Shown in pieces: positions 1-9,894 of a DNA stretch of 64,000 nt (position 1 is the stretch's first letter; each line of letters begins with the position of its first letter). The stretch comes from Mycobacterium sp. ACS1612 (lineage in GTDB: Bacteria > Actinomycetota > Actinomycetes > Mycobacteriales > Mycobacteriaceae), in NCBI RefSeq assembly GCF_001667505.1, contig NZ_LZHZ01000027.1:124001-188000 (forward strand), given 5' to 3'. A program made the position numbers and the translations under genes. The notes under the pieces were generated by a model. It was not told where the DNA came from. It made no database searches and was given only the letters and a program-made list of their open reading frames with translations.

Positions 1-572
1 CGCTTGCCATGAGCCCCGACCTCATCACGGTCTGCATCGGGATGAACGACGTCACCCGCCCTGGCCCGCATTTCGACGATGCGATGACCGAACTCACCGA
101 CCTCCACGCACTACTGGCGGCGTCCGGCGCGACCGTCGTCACCACCACCTTCCCGGAGCTGTCGAAGATCCTGCCGGTCGGCAGGATGCTGGCAGCCCGG
201 GTGTTGCGGATCAACGCCGAGATCCGGGCAGCCGCCGACCGGTACGGCTTCCGGCTCGTCGACCTCTACAACGCCCCGTCTATGACGGACGCCGACACCT
301 GGAGCGCCGACCGGGTACACGGCTCCCCCAAGGGTCACGAATTGTTCGCCGCCGCAGCCGCCGAAGCCCTGAATCTGCCTGGCAGTAACCATGATTGGGC
401 AGAGCGCATTGGGGTCGGGCCGAGTCGGCAGACGCTGCGTTCCCAAATGCTCTCGCAGGCGCTGTGGACGCAAAACATGCTGATGCCGTGGCTGTGGCGG
501 CACCTTCGCGGCAAATCGTCGGGAGACGGCCGCGGGCCGAGACGGCCACGGCTGCAAACCGTCGGGGTCTAG
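1..572 (+). CDS. SGNH/GDSL-family hydrolase, 5' end cut by the window
   Basis: C-terminal part of an SGNH hydrolase (lipase/esterase fold). The frame is open to the first base of the window, so the true start lies upstream; the ATG at 9 is internal to the family fold. Visible family blocks are GMND (oxyanion Asn and Gly) about 15 residues in, and a C-terminal D-x-x-H block (DRVHGS) that supplies the catalytic Asp/His pair. The nucleophile Ser block would lie upstream. The last 40 residues are basic and extend beyond the core. The stop codon overlaps the stop of the convergent DUF732 gene by 4 bp. The substrate cannot be predicted. Confidence 0.85.
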   Translation, partial: LAMSPDLITVCIGMNDVTRPGPHFDDAMTELTDLHALLAASGATVVTTTFPELSKILPVGRMLAARVLRINAEIRAAADRYGFRLVDLYNAPSMTDADTWSADRVHGSPKGHELFAAAAAEALNLPGSNHDWAERIGVGPSRQTLRSQMLSQALWTQNMLMPWLWRHLRGKSSGDGRGPRRPRLQTVGV

Positions 573-949
573 AAGCCCAGGAGGCTGAGCGGGATCGGCG
601 GCTGCCCGTTGGCGATCGACGACACCGCGGCCGGGCAGAACAACGAGATCGCGATACCGGTGAACATGGAGGCCGGGCCGAGGGACATCCCGCCAGCGTC
701 GGCGACCTTGGCGGCCACGTCGGCGGCCGTCTGACCCGGCTGGGCGAGCATCGGACACACCTGCTGCCCGAGTGCCGCCGCGTTCGAAGGATCGACCGAC
801 CCTAGGCCGGCGTCCGTCAGCGCGGACAGGAATGCATCGTCAGTCGTGTCGGCCTGTGCGGGCGCGGCCCACACCAGTCCGGACACCAACACACCGGCGG
901 ACATGGCGAGGGCGGTTCGTCTGCGCAACACCAGGGCAGCGTACGTCAA
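569..949 (-). CDS. DUF732-type secreted mycobacterial protein
   Basis: Protein of 126 aa with a signal peptide: an arginine triplet near residue 10, a hydrophobic stretch and an AQA cleavage site near residue 33. The small mature domain carries two Cys in the DUF732 pattern (QQVCPML and SLFCPAA). The TTG start at 949 overlaps the TGA of the upstream gene (TTGA), which suggests coupling. A GTG at 931 would also leave a complete signal peptide. DUF732 proteins are small mycobacterial exported proteins of unknown function. A second DUF732-like gene lies at 41852. Confidence 0.8.
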   Translation of the reverse strand: MTYAALVLRRRTALAMSAGVLVSGLVWAAPAQADTTDDAFLSALTDAGLGSVDPSNAAALGQQVCPMLAQPGQTAADVAAKVADAGGMSLGPASMFTGIAISLFCPAAVSSIANGQPPIPLSLLGF

Positions 950-1509
950 ACACCCGTCCAGGCCGCATCGATGCTGGTGGCGACGTCGATGACCTTCGCT
1001 TTCTGCGACGCCGGGCTGTCGATCTCACTCGCGACGTGCGCGGCGATGAAACGCCTGACCTCGGCGTCGATATTGCCGAGGATGCGCACCAATTCGGCGC
1101 GCAGCGACTTCGACGTCACGTGAATGGAGATGTTGGACGAACGGGGTTTGTCGAAGTCGAGAATCAACAGCAGCGGCTCGGCGGCCCGTGCCGTGGCGCG
1201 CAGCGCGATCTCACCGAACACCATGAACTTCGGCCGGTCGATGCGCAGGTCGACGACCATGTCGATCTCGAGCGGAATCCGGATGTCGAAGGTGATCAGC
1301 TCACCCACCGTGCGCGTCACGCGGGGGTCCATGATCCTGACCTTGGCAGTGACCTTGGCGAACTTGCCCGGCCCCTGGGCGATCGGACCGATCTCGAAAG
1401 CGTCTCCGGCGATCTCGGCGATCGCCCCGCCGACCCGTTCTTCGCTTACCGCGGTCTCGAAGAACTTGCGGCCGAACTGTTCGTAGGTGATGTAGTCAGC
1501 GGCGTCCAT
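946..1509 (-). CDS. conserved hypothetical protein
   Basis: Protein of 187 aa starting at ATG 1509. It has no signal peptide or membrane segment. The sequence is regular alpha/beta with alternating hydrophobic strands (for example ITFDIRIPLEIDMVVDLRI) and could be a lipid-binding or SRPBCC-like fold, but I do not recognise the family with certainty. It is cotranscribed with the DUF732 gene, overlapping it by 4 bp. Confidence 0.7.
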   Translation of the reverse strand: MDAADYITYEQFGRKFFETAVSEERVGGAIAEIAGDAFEIGPIAQGPGKFAKVTAKVRIMDPRVTRTVGELITFDIRIPLEIDMVVDLRIDRPKFMVFGEIALRATARAAEPLLLILDFDKPRSSNISIHVTSKSLRAELVRILGNIDAEVRRFIAAHVASEIDSPASQKAKVIDVATSIDAAWTGV

Positions 1510-1576
1510 GGTGCTGTAACCGTCTCACGTCCGCCGTCACAACCGCGACAACGCGACCGAATCGAGACACCGGCAG

Positions 1577-1759
1577 CTAGCCGCGCCGTTCGCTGCGGGC
1601 CTCGGCACCGGTCTCGCCTGCGTCGATCGCGTCGTCGGAGCCCGTCCGGCCCACGTAGGTGCCGTCGTCGTCGTCGCCCTTGCCGGCGCGGGAGGCGGCG
1701 ACGCCGTCGTCCGTCGCGACATCCTCTTCGCTGGCGTCATCGTCCTTGTGCCGGGTCAT
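1577..1759 (-). CDS. small acidic hypothetical protein (60 aa)
   Basis: A 60-residue, very hydrophilic protein rich in Asp, Glu and Gly, starting at ATG 1759. It has runs such as KDDDASEED and GKGDDDDG and no hydrophobic core, so it is probably disordered. It lies between two minus-strand genes and may be cotranscribed with the NTF2-like gene upstream. No strong ribosome-binding site is visible. It is called because codon use in this frame is mycobacterial and small acidic proteins of this kind are common in the genus. Function unknown. Confidence 0.5.
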   Translation of the reverse strand: MTRHKDDDASEEDVATDDGVAASRAGKGDDDDGTYVGRTGSDDAIDAGETGAEARSERRG

Positions 1760-1798
1760 GCCGACCGGTCTACCCAGGCAGGCAACCGGTGAAACGGC

Positions 1799-2599
1799 TC
1801 AACCCGCCTCGCTGAACACGCGGATCCGCGTGATGGCAAGGGGTTCGGCGGCCACCTCGGCGAAGACGACGCTGCGTTGACCCGCCCGCTCGGTGGCCGC
1901 GACGACCACGGGCCCCGACCCGATGAGTTTGCGCCAGCGTGCCCCCGACAGGTGCCGGCTGAGGTCGCCCGCGCTGAGGGGCACGTCGTCGCCGCTGGCG
2001 ATCCGGACCTGGCCGGCAAGGCGTCTGCGCATCCCGACTTCGTCGCCTGCGCAGGCCGCATCCAGGAACCGCGCCACCACCCCCTTGGCCCCGCTGCCGA
2101 CACCGCGCAGACCGCCGAGGAAACCCAGCGTGCCGACCAGGCCCTGATTGCGTAGCAGCAGTCTCGACAGCTGAAGACCCGCGGGCACGGCACGGACACC
2201 CCCGCGCAGGAACTGCATCACCATCGCGCGCAGCTCCCAAAACGCTGAAAGCGCAACGATTTTCAGCTCTGCCCCGTCCTCGGTCAAGTCGTAGCGGATG
2301 TACACCGGCACCCTCAGGGTGAGCGTCGACGCCATCGTCACCTCCAGTTCCCCGTCGCGCACCACGGTGCGGCCGACCACGATGTCGACGTCCGGGTGGA
2401 ACCGAATCACGCGTGGGCCGATGAATGTGTCGTAGAAGCGCCCGATCGCGGCGACCCCACGATGCGGTGCGGAGCCGACCGGGTCCTCGACTCGGCCGTT
2501 CGACGTGAAAAGACCGACCCAGGCCTTGCGGTCGTGCGCGCCCGCGGCCGCCGGGGAACGCTCGGCGGCAGCCAACACGTCGGCGCGCGTGAATGCCAT
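1799..2599 (-). CDS. NTF2-like (SnoaL / ketosteroid-isomerase fold) protein
   Basis: Protein of 266 aa. The N-terminal ~130 residues have the NTF2-like pattern: an initial helix, then W-x-x-L-F (WVGLFTSNGRVEDPVG), a GVAAIGRFYDTFI segment and a WELRAM strand. The second half (about 175-266) repeats a similar helix-then-strand pattern (AKGVVARFLDAACAGDE), suggesting two NTF2-like halves. No catalytic residues can be assigned. Such proteins can be isomerases, dehydratases or merely binding proteins. ATG start at 2599. Confidence 0.7.
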   Translation of the reverse strand: MAFTRADVLAAAERSPAAAGAHDRKAWVGLFTSNGRVEDPVGSAPHRGVAAIGRFYDTFIGPRVIRFHPDVDIVVGRTVVRDGELEVTMASTLTLRVPVYIRYDLTEDGAELKIVALSAFWELRAMVMQFLRGGVRAVPAGLQLSRLLLRNQGLVGTLGFLGGLRGVGSGAKGVVARFLDAACAGDEVGMRRRLAGQVRIASGDDVPLSAGDLSRHLSGARWRKLIGSGPVVVAATERAGQRSVVFAEVAAEPLAITRIRVFSEAG

Positions 2600-2707
2600 A
2601 TGGGTTGCCTACCACCCGCCGCCACGGTCGGTCGACTAGTTCGCCGAGCGCGGGCACACTGGGTATTGCCGCAACGCTGCGGTGCATGGCTGGCAGGAGG
2701 AACCGCA

Positions 2708-3136
2708 ATGAGCAGCAACGGGCCTTTCGGGATTGATCCCGAGGAGTTCGACCGGGTGGTCCGTGAGGCGGGCGAAGGCCTCCGCGACGCGCTCGACGGA
2801 GTCAGCAGGTTTTTCACCACTTCCGGGGAGCGCGCCGGCTGGGCCAACCTCTTCGATGAGTTCACTCGGCAATCGCGGGGCAGAACCGAACCGGAGACCA
2901 CCGGCGAAACCGGTGACGGTGTGTGGGCGATCTACACCGTCGACGACGACGGAGGCGCGCACATCGAACAGGTCTATCCGACCGAACTGGACGCGCTTCG
3001 GGCGAACAAGAACAACACCGATCCGAAACGCAAGGTGCGCTTCCTGCCGTACGGCATCGCGGTCAGCGTGTTGGACGCCACCCCCGAGACTCCTGAGGCC
3101 CCCGAGACCCCGGAATCCACCGACTCCGGCGAGTAG
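2708..3136 (+). CDS. conserved hypothetical protein
   Basis: Protein of 142 aa. The ATG at 2708 is chosen because GGCAGGAGGA lies just upstream; the frame is open further upstream but has no comparable start. The protein is hydrophilic and acidic. It has a central WAIYTVDDDGG strand-like segment, a basic NKNNTDPKRKVRFLPYG segment and a C-terminal Pro/Glu/Thr tail (residues 120-142). Cytoplasmic by appearance; function not recognised. It faces the frameshifted SRPBCC gene tail to tail, with no gap. Confidence 0.7.
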   Translation: MSSNGPFGIDPEEFDRVVREAGEGLRDALDGVSRFFTTSGERAGWANLFDEFTRQSRGRTEPETTGETGDGVWAIYTVDDDGGAHIEQVYPTELDALRANKNNTDPKRKVRFLPYGIAVSVLDATPETPEAPETPESTDSGE

Positions 3137-4529
<1,393 letters not shown>

Positions 4530-4605
4530 TCAGGCCCCGACCCGGATTCAGCGGACAATACGCGCCACACGGCGTTCGCCAGCCGATATTCGACGACAGT
4601 TGGCT

Positions 4606-4625
4606 TTTGTTATAAAAACAACAAG
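4606..4625. promoter_or_regulatory. AT-rich operator-like site (site A)
   Basis: TTTGTTATAAAAACAACAAG, an imperfect palindrome (TTGTTAT, AAAA, ACAACAA), lies in the 122-bp divergent gap between the antigen-85-like gene and the first Rieske oxygenase. It matches site F (37384) at 13 of 20 positions by eye and ends 11 bp before the oxygenase ATG. It is proposed as one of eight related operators of the catabolic island. Confidence 0.5.
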
Positions 4626-4636
4626 AATGGTGGGCC

Positions 4637-5779
4637 ATGGAGCGCGACCAGCTCATCGATCTCACCCGCCGCGCGGTCAAGCTCGCACGGGACAAGACGA
4701 CGGACCTGGTGCCGGCCGAGCACAAGGTGGCCGCGGACACGTACACATCGGTCGAGCGTCACGCGCAGGACACCGCGATGGTGATGGCCAGCCCGCAGCT
4801 CGTCGGCTATGCCTCCGAACTACCCCGTCCCGGCACCTACTGCACCAAAACAGTGATGGGCCGGTCGATTCTGCTGACGCGCGGCGCCGACAACGCGGTG
4901 CGTGCGTTCGACAACGTCTGCCTGCACCGCCAGTCCCGCATCGCCGAGGGCTGCGGTGCCGCGCGCCGGCTGGCGTGCCCCTACCACTCCTGGACCTACG
5001 ATCTCGATGGCAACCTGGTCGGCGTGCCCGGCAAGGAAGGATTCCCCGAAACATCGTCGAACCTCGAGAGATTGGCCGAACTACCCGCCACGGAATGCGC
5101 GGGATTCCTGTGGATCTCGTTGGACCGCGAGGCATCGCTCGACATCTCGGCATTCCTGGGACCGCTCGCCGAGGAACTCGAAGCATGGGGCGTCGGGCGT
5201 TGGTCACCGCTGGGTGAGAAGGTGCTGGACAGCCCGATCAACTGGAAACTCGCGATCGACACCTTCGCGGAGAACTACCACTTCGCGACCGTGCACAAGA
5301 CCACCTTTGCGACCATCGCGCGCAGCAACTGCACGGTGTTCGACTCGTTCGGCCCGCACCATCGACTCGTCTTCCCCCTCAACGGAATCGAAGACCTGAT
5401 GGACATGCCCGAGGAGCAATGGGATCCGCTGCAGGCCATGGTGGTGATCTACGCCCTGTTCCCGAACATCGTGCTGTCGTGCACGATCGCCAACGGCGAA
5501 TTGTTCCGCGTCTACCCGGGCGATGTGCCAGGGCGGTCGATCACGGTGCACCAGAATTCCACGCCGCTCGACCTGTCCGACGAGGCGACGGCCGCAGGCG
5601 CGGCCGCGATCTTCGACTATGCCCACGCGACGGTGCGCGACGAGGACTACGCGCTCGTGGCGGGCCTGCAGGCGAACCTCGAAACCGGTGCGCGTGAGCA
5701 TCTGGTGTTCGGCCGCAACGAACCCGGCCTACACCACCGCCATCAGATGTGGGAGGAGGCGCTGCTCCGCCGAACGTGA
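4637..5779 (+). CDS. Rieske [2Fe-2S] ring-hydroxylating oxygenase, alpha subunit
   Basis: Terminal oxygenase component of 380 aa. The Rieske domain (about 65-165) has Cys95-x-His97 and Cys114-x2-His117 (CLHR and CPYHSW). The catalytic domain binds mononuclear iron through His215 and His220 (ENYHFATVH), with the bridging Asp just before (IDTFAENY). Such enzymes add O2 to aromatic or alicyclic substrates using electrons from a reductase and sometimes a ferredoxin; a Rieske ferredoxin is encoded at 20461. It is monocistronic, with ATG at 4637 just after site A. Substrate unknown. Confidence 0.9.
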   Translation: MERDQLIDLTRRAVKLARDKTTDLVPAEHKVAADTYTSVERHAQDTAMVMASPQLVGYASELPRPGTYCTKTVMGRSILLTRGADNAVRAFDNVCLHRQSRIAEGCGAARRLACPYHSWTYDLDGNLVGVPGKEGFPETSSNLERLAELPATECAGFLWISLDREASLDISAFLGPLAEELEAWGVGRWSPLGEKVLDSPINWKLAIDTFAENYHFATVHKTTFATIARSNCTVFDSFGPHHRLVFPLNGIEDLMDMPEEQWDPLQAMVVIYALFPNIVLSCTIANGELFRVYPGDVPGRSITVHQNSTPLDLSDEATAAGAAAIFDYAHATVRDEDYALVAGLQANLETGAREHLVFGRNEPGLHHRHQMWEEALLRRT

Positions 5780-5781
5780 GC

Positions 5782-6981
5782 CTAAGTGCGAGATTTCGCG
5801 ATTTCTTCGAGCACGAGTTCACGTTCGGCGGGGTTTGCCACCGCAATCACGTCGGCCAGTTCCCAGTCCCGGTACAGCGCGAGCGATCGCTCGTAGAAGG
5901 CGAACCCGCAAACCGGGTGTCCGCGGTGTGTGCCGCGGTAGCGAAACGGTCCCTCCATGTACTCCAGGGGCAGGCCGTGCGCCGGAGCGGGCACTAGCGG
6001 TTCGCCGACCACATCCAGGTCCAGTTGCTGCGACGTCAGGCGGTGCCGATCAGGCATGTAGCGCACCGTCGACGGCGGCGGCACCAGGGTCTTGACGTCG
6101 TCGGGCCAGCGTACATAACTGTCTACGGTGACCTCGATGTCGTCTGCGTATTCCGGGGCGCTGTCCGGGGAACTGGTCGTGGCGCCCGAAAATGGTTGTA
6201 ACGCATTGTGATCGGTGCGATCGAACTGGCGCCAGATGGACAAGTCGACGCCGTTGTCGAGGTTGATCGTGCGCCACTCGTGGGCCCGCGACCTGATGTC
6301 GCCCGTGGGTCCGCCGTCGTTTGCGACGAACGGAAACCACTGCCGGTCGACGTGGCCCGTGTGTCCGGACACCTTCTCGTCGACCGCACCCCAGCGCAGT
6401 GTGCCGGTCATCGCCATCCGGGTCTGGAAATAGGAGTAGGTCGCAGGCTGGCCGAAGCACTCGATTTTGCCGTTGTACGCGGCGGCGCCAAGCGGAACGG
6501 GCGCGCGCGCGGGAGTGACGTGTAGATCCAGGCACATGGCATCGGTCCCCACCAGGCTGACGTCGTAGGTATACGGGATCAACCGGCCCTGCTGGTCGCG
6601 ACAGGTCCGCCACGTCGCGCGTCCCGCACTGCTGTCGTAGGTCATGTCGAGATGGCCGGTCTCGGTGGACAGTTTGGGGTGCGCCCCCGGTGCCATGTTG
6701 GCAGGCGGCATGTCGTAGTCGGTGTACGTCGCGTACTCGCCGGTGTCGAGGTCGAACAAGGCAAAGGTGTGGAAGTCCGCCACGATCCCCCCGCCGGGCC
6801 GGTTCTTGTTGAAGATCGTCAGGAACGCGAAGCTTCGCCCGGAGGCGGCGGTCAGGTCACCTGCGATGAACCAGGTGTCGGATTCGAAGTCGGGGTGGTT
6901 GCCTTCGGCGCTCGGAAATGACAACTGCGGGTCGTCCGGCACCAGGTCGAACGGATACACACGCCACTCGGTGTTGTCCAC
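5782..6981 (-). CDS. AttH/CrtC-like lipocalin-fold protein
   Basis: Protein of 399 aa with the paired lipocalin-like beta-barrel composition of the AttH / hydroxyneurosporene synthase (CrtC) superfamily. Blocks seen are FESDTWFIAGDL near residue 33, TGHLDMTYDSS near 105, and a central GHTGHVDRQWFPF (about 205-217) matching the family's conserved H-x-D-x-Q-W motif. No signal peptide is visible, so it is probably cytoplasmic. CrtC enzymes hydrate isoprenoid double bonds, so a hydratase role on a terpenoid-like substrate is possible but unproven. The start at 6981 is divergent from the aldehyde dehydrogenase across site B. Confidence 0.75.
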   Translation of the reverse strand: MDNTEWRVYPFDLVPDDPQLSFPSAEGNHPDFESDTWFIAGDLTAASGRSFAFLTIFNKNRPGGGIVADFHTFALFDLDTGEYATYTDYDMPPANMAPGAHPKLSTETGHLDMTYDSSAGRATWRTCRDQQGRLIPYTYDVSLVGTDAMCLDLHVTPARAPVPLGAAAYNGKIECFGQPATYSYFQTRMAMTGTLRWGAVDEKVSGHTGHVDRQWFPFVANDGGPTGDIRSRAHEWRTINLDNGVDLSIWRQFDRTDHNALQPFSGATTSSPDSAPEYADDIEVTVDSYVRWPDDVKTLVPPPSTVRYMPDRHRLTSQQLDLDVVGEPLVPAPAHGLPLEYMEGPFRYRGTHRGHPVCGFAFYERSLALYRDWELADVIAVANPAERELVLEEIAKSRT

Positions 6982-6995
6982 GGCACCTGCCTTTT

Positions 6996-7019
6996 TTGCT
7001 ATGTTTACAGCAATAGCAA
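6996..7019. promoter_or_regulatory. perfect inverted repeat, operator-like site (site B)
   Basis: Arms TTGCTAT (6996-7002) and ATAGCAA (7013-7019) are exact reverse complements separated by 10 AT-rich bases. The left half, through TTTAC, matches the reverse complement of site F. It lies in the 55-bp divergent gap between the AttH-like gene (start 6981) and the aldehyde dehydrogenase (start 7037), placing it over both promoters. Confidence 0.6.
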
Positions 7020-7036
7020 CTTTAGCGGTTCGGAGT

Positions 7037-8500
7037 ATGACCGTGAAATCCCTTGTCTACGACAAGCTCTATATCGGCGGCCGTTGGCAGCAACCTGCCA
7101 CCGATCGGCGCATCTCGGTGATCTCACCGCACACCGAGGAACCGATCGGCGAGACGCCCGAGGCGTCCGCCTCCGATGTCGACAGGGCGGTGCTGGCGGC
7201 AAGGGCCGCGTTCGACGAGGGACCGTGGCCGCGGCTGACGCCGTTCGAGCGGATGGAGAAGATCGAGAAACTCGCCGCGGTGTACAGCGGCCACACCGAC
7301 GAGATGGCCGACCTGATCACCGCCGAGATGGGCTCGCCGCGGAGCTTCAGCAAGCTGGGCCAGGCCACCGGCGCAGTGGCGCAGATGCATCTCAACCTCG
7401 CGACGGGACGCGACTTTCCGTGGGTCGAGCGGCGGCAGGGCCTGTTCGGTGAAGTGCACGTGCGTCGGGCCCCCGTCGGGGTGGTGGGCGCGATCGTGCC
7501 GTGGAACGTCCCGCAGTTCCTGATCATGCCCAAGCTCATCCCGGCGCTGATCGCAGGTTGCACCGTCGTGGTCAAGCCGGCTCCCGAAACTCCTTTGGAC
7601 GCACTGTGGTTGGCGGAGATGCTCGGCGAGATCGACTTACCGGAAGGCGTGGTGTCCATCATTCCTGGCGGACGCGAAACCGGTGAAGCGTTGGTCCGCC
7701 ATCCCGGGGTGGACAAGATCTCGTTCACCGGGTCGTCGGCGACGGGCAGGCGGATCGCCGCGTTGTGCGGCGAACAGCTCAAGCGGGTCAGCCTCGAACT
7801 CGGCGGCAAGTCGGCGGCGATCATTCTCGACGACGCCGACATCGACCGCACGGTCAAGCGTTTGAAGATGGCGAGCCTGATGAACAACGGGCAGGCGTGC
7901 GTGGCGCAAACCCGAATTCTGGTCAGCGAGCGGCGCCACGACGAAGTGGTGGACGCGCTGGCCGACATGATGGCCGGCCTGCAGGTGGGTGATCCCGGCG
8001 ACGACGCCACCGATATCGGACCGCTGGTCGCCGCGCGTCAGCAGGACCGCGTGCAAGCCTACATCCGGCACGGCGTCGACGAAGGCGCGCGAATGGTGTT
8101 GGGCGGTCCGGAGAAACCGCGCGATCGGGGTTGGTACGTCCAGCCGACACTGTTCGCGGACGCGAACAACGAGATGCGGATCGCGCGTGAAGAGATCTTC
8201 GGGCCGGTGCTGACCGTGCTGAAGTATGCCGACGAGAAGGACGCCATCCGCATCGCCAACGACAGCGACTACGGGCTGGCCGGATCGGTGTGGACGGACG
8301 ACGTCGCACACGGTCTGGAGATTGCGGCCGAGATCCGGGCGGGCACCTACGGCATCAACATGTACACGCTCGATACCAGTTGCCCGTTCGGCGGATTCAA
8401 GCAGTCCGGCATCGGGCGTGAGTTCGGCCCCGAAGGATTGTCGGAGTACGTCGAGTTGCAGTCCACGGTCAGCGCGGGCAAGCTGCCGGAACTCAGCTAG
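7037..8500 (+). CDS. NAD(P)-dependent aldehyde dehydrogenase
   Basis: A 487-aa member of the ALDH superfamily, oxidising an aldehyde to the carboxylic acid. All key residues are present: Asn157 in VPWNVPQ, Glu254 in ELGGK and the nucleophile Cys288 in NNGQACVA. The EEIFGPV block and the FGGFKQSG C-terminal block are also present. ATG 7037 is chosen because the family N-terminus (YDKLYIGG) begins right after it; upstream codons in the same frame are antisense to the AttH-like gene. In the island it could follow the alcohol dehydrogenase at 22111, producing the acid that the CoA ligases activate. Confidence 0.93.
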   Translation: MTVKSLVYDKLYIGGRWQQPATDRRISVISPHTEEPIGETPEASASDVDRAVLAARAAFDEGPWPRLTPFERMEKIEKLAAVYSGHTDEMADLITAEMGSPRSFSKLGQATGAVAQMHLNLATGRDFPWVERRQGLFGEVHVRRAPVGVVGAIVPWNVPQFLIMPKLIPALIAGCTVVVKPAPETPLDALWLAEMLGEIDLPEGVVSIIPGGRETGEALVRHPGVDKISFTGSSATGRRIAALCGEQLKRVSLELGGKSAAIILDDADIDRTVKRLKMASLMNNGQACVAQTRILVSERRHDEVVDALADMMAGLQVGDPGDDATDIGPLVAARQQDRVQAYIRHGVDEGARMVLGGPEKPRDRGWYVQPTLFADANNEMRIAREEIFGPVLTVLKYADEKDAIRIANDSDYGLAGSVWTDDVAHGLEIAAEIRAGTYGINMYTLDTSCPFGGFKQSGIGREFGPEGLSEYVELQSTVSAGKLPELS

Positions 8501-8518
8501 CGTCAGTACTCGCCGAGC

Positions 8519-8941
8519 CTAGCCCGGTAGTTCCAGGGTGACCTCTGCGGGACAACACAATTCGTCGCGCTGATTGAAAATGGCGATCTCCAGGTCGACC
8601 AGATGCTGGGGCGCGCCGCCTGCGCTGTCGATGCGTTTGCCGACCACCCGGCCCCGCCCCACCATCGAATCGCCCGCGTACACCGACCCGAGCAGCGACA
8701 CCTTGCGCCGCACCACCCTGCTCGTCGGCCCACCGAAATCGGTGGCGATCCGGTCGATGAACCCCGCCAGATGCATGGTGTTGACGAAAATCGTTGGATG
8801 CCCATGGTCTTTCGCGTACTGCGGGTTGTAATGCCATGGCACGTAGTCCCATGTGGTCCCGGCATTCATCACCACCCGTTCGTAGCTGATCGGGTCGACG
8901 ACGTCGGGCAGCTGCCGCGGGGCCACGTCGTCCCACTTCAT
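8519..8941 (-). CDS. MaoC-like hydratase, catalytic small subunit
   Basis: Hot-dog-fold protein of 140 aa. The segment WDYVPWHYNPQYA near residue 30 carries the Asp and His of the (R)-hydratase signature (D-x4-H). The ATG at 8941 overlaps the stop of the upstream MaoC-like gene (ATGA), so the two are probably made together as a heteromer, as known for ChsH1-ChsH2 in mycobacterial cholesterol catabolism. Probable reaction: hydration of an enoyl-CoA (or the reverse). Last gene of a five-gene minus-strand operon starting with the Rieske oxygenase at 12563. Confidence 0.8.
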   Translation of the reverse strand: MKWDDVAPRQLPDVVDPISYERVVMNAGTTWDYVPWHYNPQYAKDHGHPTIFVNTMHLAGFIDRIATDFGGPTSRVVRRKVSLLGSVYAGDSMVGRGRVVGKRIDSAGGAPQHLVDLEIAIFNQRDELCCPAEVTLELPG

Positions 8942-9468
8942 CGGTCGCCCGCTGGGATATACCGGAACAAGGTGTTGGTGCAGATCGCTACAACCGCGCC
9001 GTCCGCGCGGGAGTACGTCTCCTTGGTCTCGACGAAATGCCCTGCGCCGAGGCGGGTGACCTTCTCCGGCGACACCATGGTGACCTCCTCCACCACGCTG
9101 AGCATGTCGCCCTCCAACACCGGTGTCAGGAATTCGGCGTCGTTGGATGCGTTGATGATCGCGGTGCCCGGCAATGGAACGCGCACGGCGATCGACGCCG
9201 TCGGCGGCTCGCCGTCGGGCCTCCACGGCGGCGGCATCAACAGTCCCACCAACAGCGCAGGCGGTGCGACCAGGCCGCCCCATATTGCTGTCGCGAATTC
9301 GGCATCCCAGTAGGACGGGTTGGGGTCACGCACCATCGAAGCGAAGTGCTGGATGCGAGCACCGCTGACGGCCGTGCCAGCGAACCGCGGCGCCGTTTTC
9401 GTGCCCACCATCTGCAGCGCGTCCTCGTAGCTGCCGAACGCGAGTTCATAACTCAGATCCGTCGTCAC
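8938..9468 (-). CDS. MaoC-like (FAS1-type) dehydratase partner subunit
   Basis: Hot-dog-fold protein of 176 aa. The GTG at 9468 is chosen because it overlaps the upstream stop (GTGA) and the family N-terminus (YEDALQMVGT) follows. The catalytic region reads MVRDPNPSYWDAEFA: Asp and Asn are kept but the hydratase His is replaced by Trp/Tyr, so this is likely the substrate-binding, non-catalytic half of a two-subunit hydratase with the gene at 8519. Unlike ChsH2, no DUF35 tail is present. Confidence 0.8.
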   Translation of the reverse strand: MTTDLSYELAFGSYEDALQMVGTKTAPRFAGTAVSGARIQHFASMVRDPNPSYWDAEFATAIWGGLVAPPALLVGLLMPPPWRPDGEPPTASIAVRVPLPGTAIINASNDAEFLTPVLEGDMLSVVEEVTMVSPEKVTRLGAGHFVETKETYSRADGAVVAICTNTLFRYIPAGDR

Positions 9469-9878
9469 ACCGGCAACGCGCTCTCGCGCGTGGCGAGATC
9501 CCACACGAGTTTGCGCGACGTGAAGTACCAGCCGCCGCGCTCGTAGGCGAGGGCGTCGGTGAAAGTTCCGGTCGCTTGCAGGTCGGCCCCGACGAACACC
9601 AATGCGACGCACTGCTGTGTTGCGTCCACACCGTCGACGGTTATCTCGTGGTCGACGGTCACCAGTCGCTTGCCGTCGCCGCCGTCGAACGCCGCACGCA
9701 GATCGGTGAAGCTCTCGCCGCCCCGCAGCACGGTCGCTCCCGAGTGCCGGAACGTCTTGATCCAGCCCTCCAGATCCCCCGCCGAGTACGCCCTGTTGTA
9801 TCGCGCGTCCAAGTTGATAATCGCGGCCCGCCCCGCCAGACCGTCCAGCACAAACTGCTGTTGGTAGGTCAACGTCAT
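9465..9878 (-). CDS. SnoaL-like (NTF2-fold) protein
   Basis: Protein of 137 aa with the NTF2/SnoaL pattern: LDARYNRAYSAGDLEGWIKTF at the start, a central TVDHEITVDG strand and C-terminal YERGGWYFTSRKLVWD. An AAGGGGGAG ribosome-binding site precedes ATG 9878. In steroid and bile-acid pathways members of this fold act as isomerases or dehydratases (BaiE is one), so an isomerase or dehydratase role on a CoA thioester is reasonable but inferred. It lies between the CoA ligase and the MaoC pair in one operon. Confidence 0.8.
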   Translation of the reverse strand: MTLTYQQQFVLDGLAGRAAIINLDARYNRAYSAGDLEGWIKTFRHSGATVLRGGESFTDLRAAFDGGDGKRLVTVDHEITVDGVDATQQCVALVFVGADLQATGTFTDALAYERGGWYFTSRKLVWDLATRESALPV

Positions 9879-9894
9879 CTGGTTCTCCCCCTTC

